DNA of 64,000 nt from Nemertoderma westbladi. Taxonomy: Eukaryota > Xenacoelomorpha > Nemertodermatida > Nemertodermatidae. The translations under genes were made by a program, and so were the position numbers. The notes beneath the pieces are model-generated. The model was not told where the DNA came from. It made no database searches and saw only the letters and a list, made by a program, of their open reading frames with translations. Shown here one piece after another: positions 23,965 through 34,358 of this stretch. Numbering within the stretch: position 1 is the first letter of the stretch; each line of letters opens with the position of its first letter. The stretch is taken from positions 1-64,000 of the forward strand of contig JAUCBJ010000011.1 in assembly GCA_032718475.1 (NCBI GenBank). Reading direction: 5' to 3'.

Positions 23965-25416
23965 TTGCAGGAAGGAATTAATCTTTTACCCGGTAATATT
24001 AATTTAAATACAAATAATACAAATAATAATTTAAATTCATGTATACAAAATAATTCGAATAATAATATTAATTTAAATATACAAAATAATAATAATTCTA
24101 ATTTAAATAATTTAAATAATAATATTGATAACGGGGCTATTAATACGAATGCAGGAGACACAGGTGGTCCGGCCAGCGAGAGCCTGCAAGGCCACGCAGT
24201 TACGCAGGGAGTAGCGGGGGTGAGTCACCCCGACGGGAGCCTGCAAAGCCACGTAGTTAGGCAGGGAGTAGCGGGGGTGAGTCAACCCGATGGGAGCCTG
24301 CCAGGCCACGCAGTTGCACAGGGAGAGGCGGGGGTGAGTAGACCCAGCCTCAGTAGAGACAGTGCGTCGACTAGAGAGGGGCGTAGAAGTGAAGTAGGAG
24401 AGATTGAGGACAAAGGCGAGGATGTTTACTTTGTTCCGGATCGGCAACCCTTGACTGGAGAGGATGAAATTGTTCTAGATATTGGGAAGGAAGGGAGTGC
24501 GAAGCCGATTGGAGACCTCATATATGAGAGGGCTTGGTTTCCGCAAGCGCGTAGATGCAAGTTGTGCGGCAGCACAAGACATAGTCAAAAGTCTTGTGAT
24601 GCTGTGGTAGAGGCGGCGCACAAAGTTTGCCGTTGGTGCAACGAGACTGACCATTCATTTCATACGTGTACCGTCTTCATTTCCCAGTGTGGATATTGTG
24701 GGGTAAAGGGACACCGTAGCGCAAAGTGCCAGCTGCGTGATGATTCCTTCCAAAACCATAGCGCTAACCTCCTTCGGGAGATGTTGGATAAGTAGGAGAA
24801 TGTGGCCGATTACCACATTCAGGCCCAAATGCGGTGGTTGCCGTTTAAGGCAGGATACGGATTCTGGGCAGTGGATCCATCACACGTTGCTTATGAGCCG
24901 TATCTGCAATCCCTACCGCAATATCAGGAGTTGATGTTAACCGCTCAGGACCTTCCGCAGAATACAGGAGTTGTGGTTAATAGATTGTATTTCCGGCAGC
25001 TTAATATGGACAATAAATATACTTGGAATTTCATCGCTATCTGCGACAGGATAACCAGGGGAGTATTTTCAGAGACGAGGAAGGTGGTGTGTGCGCGAGG
25101 CGACTGGAGGATGGCAGCCATCCAATACCGCAACGAATTCTTGCGGACTCACATTCAGTTGGGGTCATTGACCTCTGAGCGGGTGGAGGAGCAACGGATC
25201 GCCGCACCCACAGCGACAACAGCCGGAGCCCATAGCTCGCGGCAAGTGCCAGAAGGAGTAGTCCTTGTCAAGCGTCAAGCCAAGGACGAGCAGTTCCATT
25301 CTATTATTGATTCGCAGAGACTGCAACGAAAGGCGCAAGGAGCGTCCGAAAGGGCACGCATGCAGTTGCAGAAAGAGGAGTTGGCGGAGGCGCCCGCAGG
25401 GACACAGCATCTGTGA
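23965..25416 (+). pseudogene. Decayed retroelement-type gene, zinc-knuckle part (one in-frame stop)
   Basis: One frame broken only by a TAG at 24793-24795. A pyrimidine stretch ending CAG at 23970 could be a splice acceptor, so the exon may begin there. Order: an Asn-rich low-complexity stretch; three ~20-residue repeats with GHAVTQGVAGVS (24181-24350); three standard CX2CX4HX4C knuckles (CKLCGSTRHSQKSC, CRWCNETDHSFHTC, CGYCGVKGHRSAKC, 24556-24732); then QMRWLPFKAGYGFWAVDP and a charged helical C-terminus. The stop lies where the related inner ORF has a Trp codon, so TGG to TAG is likely. It lies directly beyond the BEL/Pao insertion and may be the 3' part of the gene at 6239-7166. It probably binds nucleic acid; the element family is unknown. 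Confidence 0.65.
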
Positions 25417-25869
25417 CGAGGCCGAGGGAGGAGTACCAGCCGGGAGACAGCTGGGGCCCAGGGAACGTCGTCGCCGGTTCCAGGAAGTGACGCCTCAAGG
25501 ACGCCGTCAACAGAGTCTACAGGGGGTAGACTGGTGTATCTGGGGAGGGGACGAAAGAGAGGAGCGAGCCCGAGAGACCCAGGAGCTAGCCAATGAGACT
25601 ATAATATCACGGAGCGACAGACTCTAGACATATACATCATCGTCGCTCTGATGTATATCGTAGGTTTTGATAAAACATTCGACTGGACTCATACACACTA
25701 GTCGTATCCAAATTTTAGAATTTCATAAGTAATGTATATTCTATTATGATATAATATTAATAGTGAGTGGCGAAGGAGGTGACTGGGGTGACAAACCCGC
25801 GGGTTTGGCTTACCCCTTTCACCTGCCCTAGCCAGAGTGTTTTTTATATTATTTAGGTAGACCGTCAAT
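25417..25869. other. 3' part of the decayed retroelement gene and AT-rich tail
   Basis: Up to about 25,627 a shifted frame continues with Arg/Glu-rich sequence (EREERARETQELANE type), probably the frameshifted C-terminus of the zinc-knuckle gene. After that the DNA is AT-rich with no ORF. I found no terminal repeat that would mark the end of the older element. Confidence 0.4.
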
Positions 25870-26035
25870 TTGTAAATAAGTAAAGAAAGCAATATTTTTG
25901 TAATTTAATTTGTATGTAGTATCATTATGCAGTAAAGAAAGCAATATTTTTGTAATTTAATTTGTATGTAGTAATCATTATGCAGTAAAGGAAGCAATAT
26001 TTTGTAATTTAATTTGTATGTAAAAATCATTATGC
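25870..26035. repeat. Tandem repeat, ~53 bp x 3
   Basis: Three units share AGTAAAGAAAGCAATATTTT (third unit AGTAAAGGAAGC) followed by GTAATTTAATTTGTATGTA and ATCATTATGCA. Confidence 0.85.
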
Positions 26036-26059
26036 AATATCAGTGGCAATATTGAGAAA

Positions 26060-26405
26060 GTCACACGCAATTTTGGACACAAACACCCTATATGAGACAC
26101 AAACACCCTATATGGGACATAAACAACCTATTTGGGACAACAAATTTAATTTATAGCTATGATAGTGAATTCTATAATCTTTTGAGTATTCCATTGCATT
26201 TAGAAAATATTTGAAATCCTTATAAGCAATTCACACCCTATACGGGACACAAACACCCTATATGGGACAAAAACAACCTATTTGGGACAAATAGAAATTA
26301 AAGCTATGGTATTGAATTCTATATTCTTTTGAGTATTCTATGAGAGTTAGAAACTATTTAAAATCATTTTGAGAAAGTCATACGCTATTTGGGACACAAA
26401 CACTT
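26060..26405. repeat. Satellite-like repeat A, first block
   Basis: Roughly 180 bp units built from GGGACACAAACACCCTATAT, ATAAACAACCTATTTGGGAC and AATTAAAGCTATG followed by TTTTGAGTATTC. The same unit returns at 27,520-27,860. Confidence 0.75.
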
Positions 26406-27285
26406 ATAACAGAATACTAACTAACTAACATTCTCGCTCTGGGGGTTTTAAAGGTCGATGATTTCATTTCTGATGTCAGTTTTCACTTTTAAATAAATCT
26501 TGTCTGTTGGTCTGTCGGTCTTTCTGTAAGTCAGTCCGTCAAAACTAAAAAAGAATATAAACTAACTAACATTCTTGCTATGGGGGTTTTAAGGGGTTCT
26601 GATTTCATTTCTGATGTCAGTTTTAATGTTTACATAAATCTCGTCTGTCTGTCTGTTGGTCTGTCGGTCATTCTGTCAGTCAGTCTGTCAAAACATAAAA
26701 AAGAATACAAACTAACTAACATTCTCGCTATGGGGGCTTTAAGGGGTGCTGATTTCATTTCTAATGTCAGATTTCACTTTTACATAAATCTAGTCTGTTG
26801 GTCTGACGGTCTGTCGGTCTTTCTGTCAGTCAGTCTGTCAAAACTTAAAAAAAAGAATACAAACTAACTAACATTCTCGCTATGGAGGTTGTAAGGGGTG
26901 CTGATTTCATTTCTGATGTCAGTTTTCAGGATTACATAAATCTAGTCTGTCTGTTTGTCGGACTGTCGGTCTTTCTGTCAGTCAGTCAGTCTGTCAAAAC
27001 TTAACAAATAATACAAACTAACTAACATTCTCGCTATGGGGGTTTTAATGGGTCCTGATTTCATTTCAGATGTCAGTTTTCACGTTTAAAAAAATCTAGT
27101 ATGTCTGGCTGTCTGTCTGTCGGTCTTTCTGTCAGTCAGTCTGTCAAAACTTAAGAAAGTGAACAACTAACTAACATTCTCGCCATGAGGGTTTTAAGGG
27201 TTGCTGATTTCATTTCTGATGTCAGTTTACAAGTTTACATAAATCTAGTCTGTCTGTCTGACGGTCTTTCTGTCAGTATGTACTA
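26406..27285. repeat. Satellite-like repeat B, ~150 bp x 6
   Basis: Six units begin AACTAACTAACATTCTCGCT (near 26410, 26560, 26709, 26863, 27014 and 27165). Each continues with GGTTTTAAGG, GATTTCATTTCTGATGTCAG and a CTGT/CGGT-rich stretch. Short frames through the CTGTCTGT part are not genes. Confidence 0.85.
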
Positions 27286-27457
27286 CTGTACTGTGGTTGG
27301 CATTACGCCATATACCTAACACTAATAATACAGTCTACAATACAGCCTATCTACAGTACAGAATGGATTTTTGCCATGAAGAGCGCTAAATGTCTTTAAT
27401 ACTGTCCACCAGTATACCTAGACCAAGAGCCTTCCAATAAAACATGTATTCCAGCAC

Positions 27458-27508
27458 GACGTCCACTGCACGTCTTAGTGCTGGCCATGGTGACGTGCAG
27501 TGGACGTC
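27458..27508. repeat. Hairpin: 17 bp perfect inverted repeat
   Basis: Arms GACGTCCACTGCACGTC (27458-27474) and GACGTGCAGTGGACGTC (27492-27508) are exact reverse complements separated by 17 bases. Confidence 0.9.
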
Positions 27509-27519
27509 ATAGGTTCTAA

Positions 27520-27860
27520 GGGATTAAATTAAAGCTATGATAGTGGATTCTATTTTCTTTTGAGTATTTCCATTATATTTATAAACTATGTAAAATCATT
27601 TTGAGAAAGTTACATGCTATTTGGTACAAAACCACCCTGTGTGGGACACAAACACCCTATATGGGACATAAACAACCTATTTGGGACAAATTGGAATTAA
27701 AGCTATGATTATGAAGTCATTATTCTTTTCAGTATTCCTTTACATTTATAAACTATTTGAAATAATTTTGATAAAGCTACAGGCTATTTTGGACAAAATG
27801 AACCTATATGGGACACAAACATCCTATATGGGACACTAACAACCTATTTGAGTCAAATTT
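27520..27860. repeat. Satellite-like repeat A, second block
   Basis: Two more diverged units with AATTAAAGCTATGAT, GGGACACAAACACCCTATAT and AACAACCTATTTGGGAC. Confidence 0.75.
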
Positions 27861-28027
27861 AAGACTTATTAAGTACTATTTGGGATGAAGTTGAGTCTGG
27901 GGAGGAGGTTGCGATATCATTAATTTGATTCTCATTTAATTATTATTATATGAATGTATTTAGATTTATTATAAGTGAATAAATTGCACCACATGAATAA
28001 ATTGCACAATGAATTAATTGAATTAAT

Positions 28028-28067
28028 TGTAAGACTGTGATGCATTATAATGCATCACAGTCTTACA
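28028..28067. repeat. Perfect 40 bp palindrome
   Basis: No spacer. Each 20-base arm reads TGTAAGACTGTGATGCATTA outward in, and the second half is its exact reverse complement. Confidence 0.92.
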
Positions 28068-28539
28068 GGCCATTTGCAAGGCACCCACAGTGTATCTTTA
28101 ACCCTAACTAGGGAACATGTATTCCAAATGCCCTTATTTAGAATGGGAATTTCCACTGTACATATACCTCAACCAGCTCTTGTCCCAAATACGTTGCTCT
28201 GTCCAGTATAGGTTGTTATAATGAGCCCCGGATTCGTAGTTGACACTTGGATTATATATCAGTGGAATTTACCATTAACCTTTACATTATATAGCCAATA
28301 AGGGAGATGCCTAACTTTAGAAATGTTGGTATTGGTCCGATGACGAGGAGTTGGCTCATATGATGATTTGATTGGATGCCCCTATATTGGACAGGTTGGA
28401 AAACATTACACAACGTATTTGGGACAGGTAGGGGTGTTGATGTGTTGTGCGTGGTTCGGTGGCTGAGTGGTGGTTTGCAGCCTGGTCATATCAGTCTGTC
28501 AGTGCCCGTACAGCTGTACTGCCGTACCGGTACCTTTTG
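28068..28539. other. Unassigned stretch before the truncated reverse transcriptase
   Basis: No gene supported. Some of it (CTATATTGGACAG, TATTTGGGACAG) resembles pieces of satellite repeat A. Confidence 0.4.
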
Positions 28540-29570
28540 TAGTTAATGTGCCCTTACTGGTATACGATGGTTCGACAACATTTGTGTCTACTGTTGACGG
28601 TGACACAGAACCATTTGAAGTGTTATGGGGCGTCCAAGGAGACACACTTGCACCATTCTTGTTCATTATTGTGGTTGACTATGTTCTACGCATGTCCTTA
28701 GATCATCATAATGATGATGGGGTGATGATAACTCCACCTACTGGCTCCAGAAGTCGAGGAAATCCTGCCAAGTACCTAACTGATCTAGACTTTGCTGATG
28801 ACTTAGGAGTACTCTTAGAATCATTAGAGGGAGCCCAACGGCTCCTCAGCTCATTAGAACATGCTGCTTCTAGTGTTGGTCTTTTTATTAACTCCAGAAA
28901 GACCAATATTCTGACAGTTAACTTTGAAAGTCCTCAGCAAGTCTCTGATCGGATGAGCATAAGCTCTACGGATGGTATGCTTGAACATGTGGACGACTTC
29001 TGTTACCTGGGATCATGGATCCGGAAGTCAGGTGAGGACCTTCGAATACGTAAGGGAAAGGCATGGGCAGCCTTGAATAGGCTTTCCAGGATTTGGAAGT
29101 CACCGAGAATTAATCGGAAACTTAAGGTCCGATTATTTAGAGCAGCAGTAGTTCCAGTACTCCTCTACGGGAGTCCATGCTGGGCTCTAACTGCTGAGGA
29201 CACCAAATCTCTGGATGGCACATTCACAAGAATGCTACGCCGGGTTCATTGTGTCAAGTACAATGCACACATCTCCAACCAGACACTATATAACATTGGA
29301 GGTGTCTCATTGGTTCCCCCAAGCTTGACACTAGAACAAAATCGCCTCCGCTTTGCAGGACATTGCTTTCGCCGTGAGGACCAGCCAGTGCATAATCTTG
29401 TACTTTGGCAGCCTCATGGAGTGAATAAGCATGGTGGACAGCCCATAACTTTCTTGAGACGCATCTTAAAGGACACTGGCCTTAAAGATGCGTATGATCT
29501 AGCAAATGTCATGGGTGATAGGGAGTTGTGGCGGTGCAATTTTGTTGACAAGCCGGCACAGCATTCTTAA
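28540..29570 (+). pseudogene. 5'-truncated non-LTR retrotransposon reverse transcriptase
   Basis: The open frame is listed from 28467, but recognisable protein starts near 28540 (VYDGSTTFVST). It contains GVQGDTLAPFLFIIVVDYVL (RT motif B region), the catalytic YLTDLDFADDLGVL, YLGSWI, VPVLLYGSPCWAL and the C-terminal RLRFAGHCFR. These are the palm and thumb of an RTE-like LINE. The fingers, endonuclease and any ORF1 are missing, so this is a truncated insertion. GVQGD lacks one residue of the usual GVLQGD. The rest is uninterrupted to a TAA at 29568, suggesting a fairly recent copy. Confidence 0.85.
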
Positions 29571-29759
29571 AAATGCAGCTGCAATGCAGCATGCCGATCC
29601 TTGTAGTAGTAGCCCTTACTGGTTGGGAAGTACCTTATTGAATTTATTATTATTGCAGAAATGCACTTTATTGATTGTTATACAGTAGTACTGTAGTATT
29701 AGCTAGTACTGTAGGCCTAACTGCCTAAGTCTGAACTCCATGTCTGTAATAACGATACT

Positions 29760-29767
29760 GGCTGACT
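29760..29767. repeat. 8 bp target duplication GGCTGACT, left
   Basis: Identical to 31437-31444 on the other side of the inverted-repeat element. Confidence 0.8.
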
Positions 29768-31436
29768 GGGTATATCTTTTGCGTAGAGGTATAGCCTACA
29801 TAGAGGCTACATGTAGGTATGTGTAGCCTACATGTAGATGCACGTGTAGGGTGAATGTAGTTAGGTGTAGGTAGGTCTTTAAAAACAACAATGATGAATG
29901 AATAGGCCTACACGGGGTACCCGGACCCGAACTTCCTCGATGAGATGCGAATGCGGCGAACGGGGGTGGTACCCGGAACAACCACGAAGAGATGCGCATA
30001 TGGCGGGCGGTGGTACCCGAAACAACCAGGAGGATATGCGAATACGTCGAATGGGGGTCCCCTGAATACCCACGAGACGGAGCCTATCAATACTACAGTA
30101 CTGACAAAGGAAAAAACGACTGAACGATATACCGATACATACTGCTGTAGATCTTATGATCCTGCGGGTTCAGGCATGGAGGCTAATGACTTTGTATGGG
30201 CCGAACGGCCCGAACCTGATGTTTCCAGTCAAGGAGGAATCGACTAACGGTTAGGGTTAGAGCTCGTCGTCGGTGTCCATGAGGGTCTGAGGATGAGTGG
30301 GTAATTCAACAAAACGCTAACAATGATACCGGACTGACTGATTGAACCAGAGTGGCGATGGTAGTTGGTAGTCGCTGATGTATATATATTATATATATCA
30401 TGTATTGATTGTTAGTAGATATTTTTTTATAGTATTTGTTTATTAAATTGTCTTCAATGTCTATATTGATAATATTCGTGCTGTGCTGATTTTACTTATT
30501 TTTCATTTTATAAATCTTGCTGTGGCCGTTTTAATCGACTAAACTGCCGTATCAATTTCATGATATTTTAATGGATATGCAATTTAACTTCTTCTTTCTA
30601 TTAACTTTCAATGCAATCAAATATAACTGTAAAGCTATTGACTTTCGTGTTATTGTTTTGCTGTTACTTCGAGATGGGATTTGAATCCCATCGGATTACT
30701 GATTAATTCCCATCATCGAGATGGGAATACTTTATAATGAAACAGTGTGGTGGTCGGCGGGGTCGGGATAGTGGGAAGGGATGGGACTGTTGCTGGTTGG
30801 TGGAATGTGACTGCCTGAAAAATTAAAACAAACAAAACTTCCAGACTTCTATATTTTTACTTTCAAAACAAAACGTCCAAAACATTTCAATGCTGAAGTA
30901 CTGTTCAAGTCCCATGGATGTATGGTTGATAAACAGATAAAGAGGGGCAGAGGGGGGTCAGGGTTTCTGGTAGACTATAGTCCCCGCGATGATGGCTGTT
31001 ATTCTTGTTTAGTTACTCTTACTCAATAAACATATAAATCAGAACGAGTTAATCTAATGGAACGATGCCTTTCGTGGCGTTAGCATACGCAAATTTATTA
31101 GGGCATAATATTTATGACGAGTAAGGGACTTTAGTATAATCAGAACGCGATGTTTGATATTTATACAGTACTGCAGTATGCAGTAAAACCTGTTGTCTGA
31201 CAGCAGACAGGTCTGCATGTTGATGTACCGTATTGTACCGTGGAGATCAGAGATTATTGCCATACATCCTGATTGACGACCGTGTATCACGTTACTGCAA
31301 GTTGACACATAAATTACATTAATATCTATGGGACTACACCTACCTACATTCACCCTACACGTGCATCTACATGTAGGCTACACATACCTACATGAAGCCT
31401 CTATGTAGGCTATACCTCTACGCAAAAGATATACCC
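29768..31436. mobile_element. Non-autonomous DNA transposon, 1669 bp, ~105 bp inverted repeats, 8 bp target duplication
   Basis: The left end (GGGTATATCTTTTGCGTAGA from 29768) and the right end (reverse complement ending 31436) match for about 105 bp with few differences. They are flanked by GGCTGACT on both sides. An 8 bp duplication fits hAT, P or Merlin superfamilies; the GGG start would suit Merlin, but no transposase is present to decide. Inside, at about 29,915-30,075, are three to four diverged ~52 bp repeats containing GGTACCCG and GATGCG. A 100-codon frame (29945-30247) runs through them and is not recognised. Confidence 0.85.
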
Positions 31437-32530
31437 GGCTGACTGGGTACCGTATGTAAAATACATAGCACATAGGCCTATTTCATTTTCAGCATTAAAT
31501 AATTTTGTTTGTTCTGATAATGGGGGAAACAGCTGGAAGCGAAGATACCGGAACTTCGTACTTCAACATCTTCTTCTATTGGTGCCGGTACGGGTACCGG
31601 TACAATAGACTCACTGAAAACTCTACTGCTCTACTCTGTAGGCTTGCTGCCGTACTTGTGTAATCCATAATCAATCATGCAACGGGAAATCAGTGTTATT
31701 GCGTATTGTACATGGGTTATGGGTAAGAACGTCATCTTACAGTCTTAAGTTAGCGACATTATAAACTGATAAATGGCACTAAATTTTAAATATATTATTA
31801 CACCTAGCTGCCTAGCTAACTTCAATTATCTATTTTCACCTGGATGTATGGATGATTATTTTTAAACGATCTAACTGTTTTCGTCTGTTTTCCCTACATT
31901 CCAATTTCGCCTGTTTTCGATTGTCTGACTGTTGTCACAATCTAGTACTATCCGTCTGCCGGTAGGCCTGGCTGTATCCTGCTATGTACTCTCAGACTCT
32001 ACTGCTCTAACCAACTTACCTAATGAGTAATTGTTTGTAGATAGGGCTACTGACGTAATAATGTGGGTGGCTCGGTTGGTCGGTCGGCGGCTAGATGGGA
32101 ATGTTTGAAGGTGGCTGGCCTGGATGGGAATGTGGGAATCAATAAACGCTGTTGTTACCAACCAATTGAAGGAAAGGGGCAGGTTACAGCAACAGTATTT
32201 TCAAACCAAAACAATAAACCATCTTGTTACCTACAAATGAGGGAAAGTAGCAGGTTACAGTCTGACAGTGGCGAGTGACAATAAACGTTGTTGTTGGTTA
32301 CTTCATAACCAAAACAATAAACTGTGTTGGCCAGGTTACATGGTGTCGCTTTTCTAACCAAAACAATATACTGATATAAGTTGTTGTTACAATAAATAGG
32401 CCTAATAGGCCTACCGGTACTATAAATAATTATTACCAGTACCACCTAATTATATTTTATTGGTTGTACATATCTGACGTTTTGTGCTCTTTTTACCTTA
32501 CATCTTTATTCCAAAGTAAATAATAAATAA
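31437..32530. other. Unassigned stretch
   Basis: No gene supported. At 32,140-32,400 a degenerate tandem repeat of AACCAAAACAATAAAC with GGTTAC and TGTTGTTG appears four times. A short run of TACCGGTAC and GGTACCGG palindromes lies near 31,590. Confidence 0.5.
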
Positions 32531-33510
32531 AACGTGTGGCTATTCACACGAATAGTTTCCAAAAGGCAATCATTACAATGTGATATTTATATCTTCATAT
32601 ACGCTGATTAGCGTACTTTTGCCAGATATGTGTGTATGCAGTATCTCTAAATTTAAAGGTGCAATCATGAACTTATTGTTACTCTGGCGTCATTAATAAC
32701 ATAACATAACATAACAAAAGGCACGTTGGCATTCTGGCATTTTCCAGGTACTTAAATAATTGCAACCAGCGTAAATGCCAAAATGCCAGAGTGCTTTTGG
32801 GGAATTGTAGTACGGTATGATTCTAACAGTTCCCCAAATGCACTTTGGCATTCTGGCATTTAGTTGAAATTCATTATTCGCTGAGAAAATAATGCGGTAA
32901 TACGGTAATGAATTTCATCCGTTTTTAAGAACACTTACTGTAAGTATAAAGTGTACGAATAATGTACTCATAATATGCAATAATATTTAATTGATAAAGT
33001 ATTACTTAGTCTTGTATGTCAGTATGTTGTAGTTTATTTATAGTTTTTATTTATATAATTTATACTTTATTTATATTTTAGGTACATAATACAAATGTTA
33101 GGCTATATTGTCAGTTTCATATTATGATCTGGAACGTTTTATAAAAACGTTTTTTATAAAAGTTTTACATTAAATAGGTATGACCTACAATTGCGCGGTG
33201 TAATTCATTTTATATTTAAACATGTTCAATCAAGCTAATACTAGGTAGTTTGCTTTACTATGCTATGCACACTTAGGCGTACTTCAGTACTTGTATAATG
33301 TAGTAATATCATCACTAATAATGATTTACAATTAAATACCAGAATGCCAAAGTGCCTTAGGTTGGGAACTGTTAAGGAATCATACTACAGTTCCCCAAAA
33401 GCACTCTGGCATTTTGGCATTTACGCTGGTTGCAATTATTTAGGTACCTGGAAAATGCCAGAATGCCAAAGTGCCTTTTGGGAACTATTCGTGTGACTTA
33501 GCCACACGTT
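32531..33510. mobile_element. Inverted-repeat DNA transposon-like element, 980 bp
   Basis: The ends are inverted copies: AACGTGTGGCTA...CACACGAATAGTT at 32531 and its reverse complement ending at 33510. The arms continue inward with GGCATTCTGGCATTTTCC, CCAGCGTAAATGCCAAAATG and AACTGTTAAGG/CTAACAGTTCC-type sequence up to 32861 and from about 33336, giving arms near 175 bp. The left arm is interrupted by an insertion (32569-32715). No coding sequence. I could not define the target duplication. Confidence 0.8.
32569..32723. mobile_element. 147 bp insertion in the left arm, flanked by AAAAGGCA
   Basis: AAAAGGCA occurs at 32561-32568 and again at 32716-32723. Removing one copy plus the intervening 147 bp restores the match to the right arm. 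The insertion ends in a short ATAAC repeat run, as in some SINE tails. I see no clear polymerase III promoter boxes. Confidence 0.65.
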
Positions 33511-34358
33511 AAATATAGAATGTAATAAAAATCATTATTATTCTATCCATTATCCTACCACAGCAACATGGTCCTTTCCCTCACTTAATAATTATCATTG
33601 TTAATTCGCCGGGACGTGCTTTTAATTCACCAAGAGGTTTTGCGACTATCCAGAGACCCGTGACCCGATCTACCCTTGCCCGAGACCCGATCTACCTTTA
33701 CCCATGCTAGCCCTGTCCAAATACAGCCATATGCAGCCATGCAGGCAGATCCCCCGACTCCAGCCTCCAATCAGCCAGTGGAAATAAATATTAATTAATA
33801 GGCCTATACAGCTATAGGCCTACTGAACAGCTGAAGAAGGCCTACTTCCTGCCCTTGGATTGGAAGCATAAGTGTTCATTAGGTCATACATACCCCATAC
33901 CGGTTCAGTAGGCTAATGGGTAGGCCGAAGGCCCTAACGTTGCTTTTGTTCCATTGTCGTTAGGTCCCAATGCCATAAATAAATTGTGCTGCTTAATCGT
34001 GTAACATGTTTAACTTTCGTTTATTATTTTGTTTCCCCCAGCACAAATCTGTAACCTGCTCTTTTAAGTTTTACTAGGCAGCTCTTTAGGCAATGGGACC
34101 TAATGCCCCAGGATCTAAAGGATCTGACTAGGACCCAACGCAACATATTGACTACTGGTAAGGAAGGTGTTTGCATGGTCATTACTCATTACCGGTACCG
34201 TACCGTATGGAACAAAGTAATTGGTCTATTTTGGTTTCACTCTTATTCGGCCTATATGTTTATTTATATTATTAGAAGTTAGTCATCGCAGTATCTGCAC
34301 TTAACTATTAGTCAACAGTCAAGTCGCATGTATGTATGTATAGACCTTCGAGTGGAGT
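33511..34358. other. Region upstream of SHPRH
   Basis: No gene supported. It contains several AGGCCTA words. It should hold the SHPRH promoter and 5' untranslated region; a TAG stop lies in frame six codons before the SHPRH ATG, supporting that start. Confidence 0.5.

Noticed and set aside
26580-26867. 95-codon ORF with Leu/Ser/Val-rich sequence
   Set aside because: It is a product of satellite repeat B read in frame, not a membrane protein gene.
29945-30247. 100-codon ORF in the 1.67 kb transposon
   Set aside because: Runs through short GC-rich repeats, open in both strands, no domain; not a transposase.
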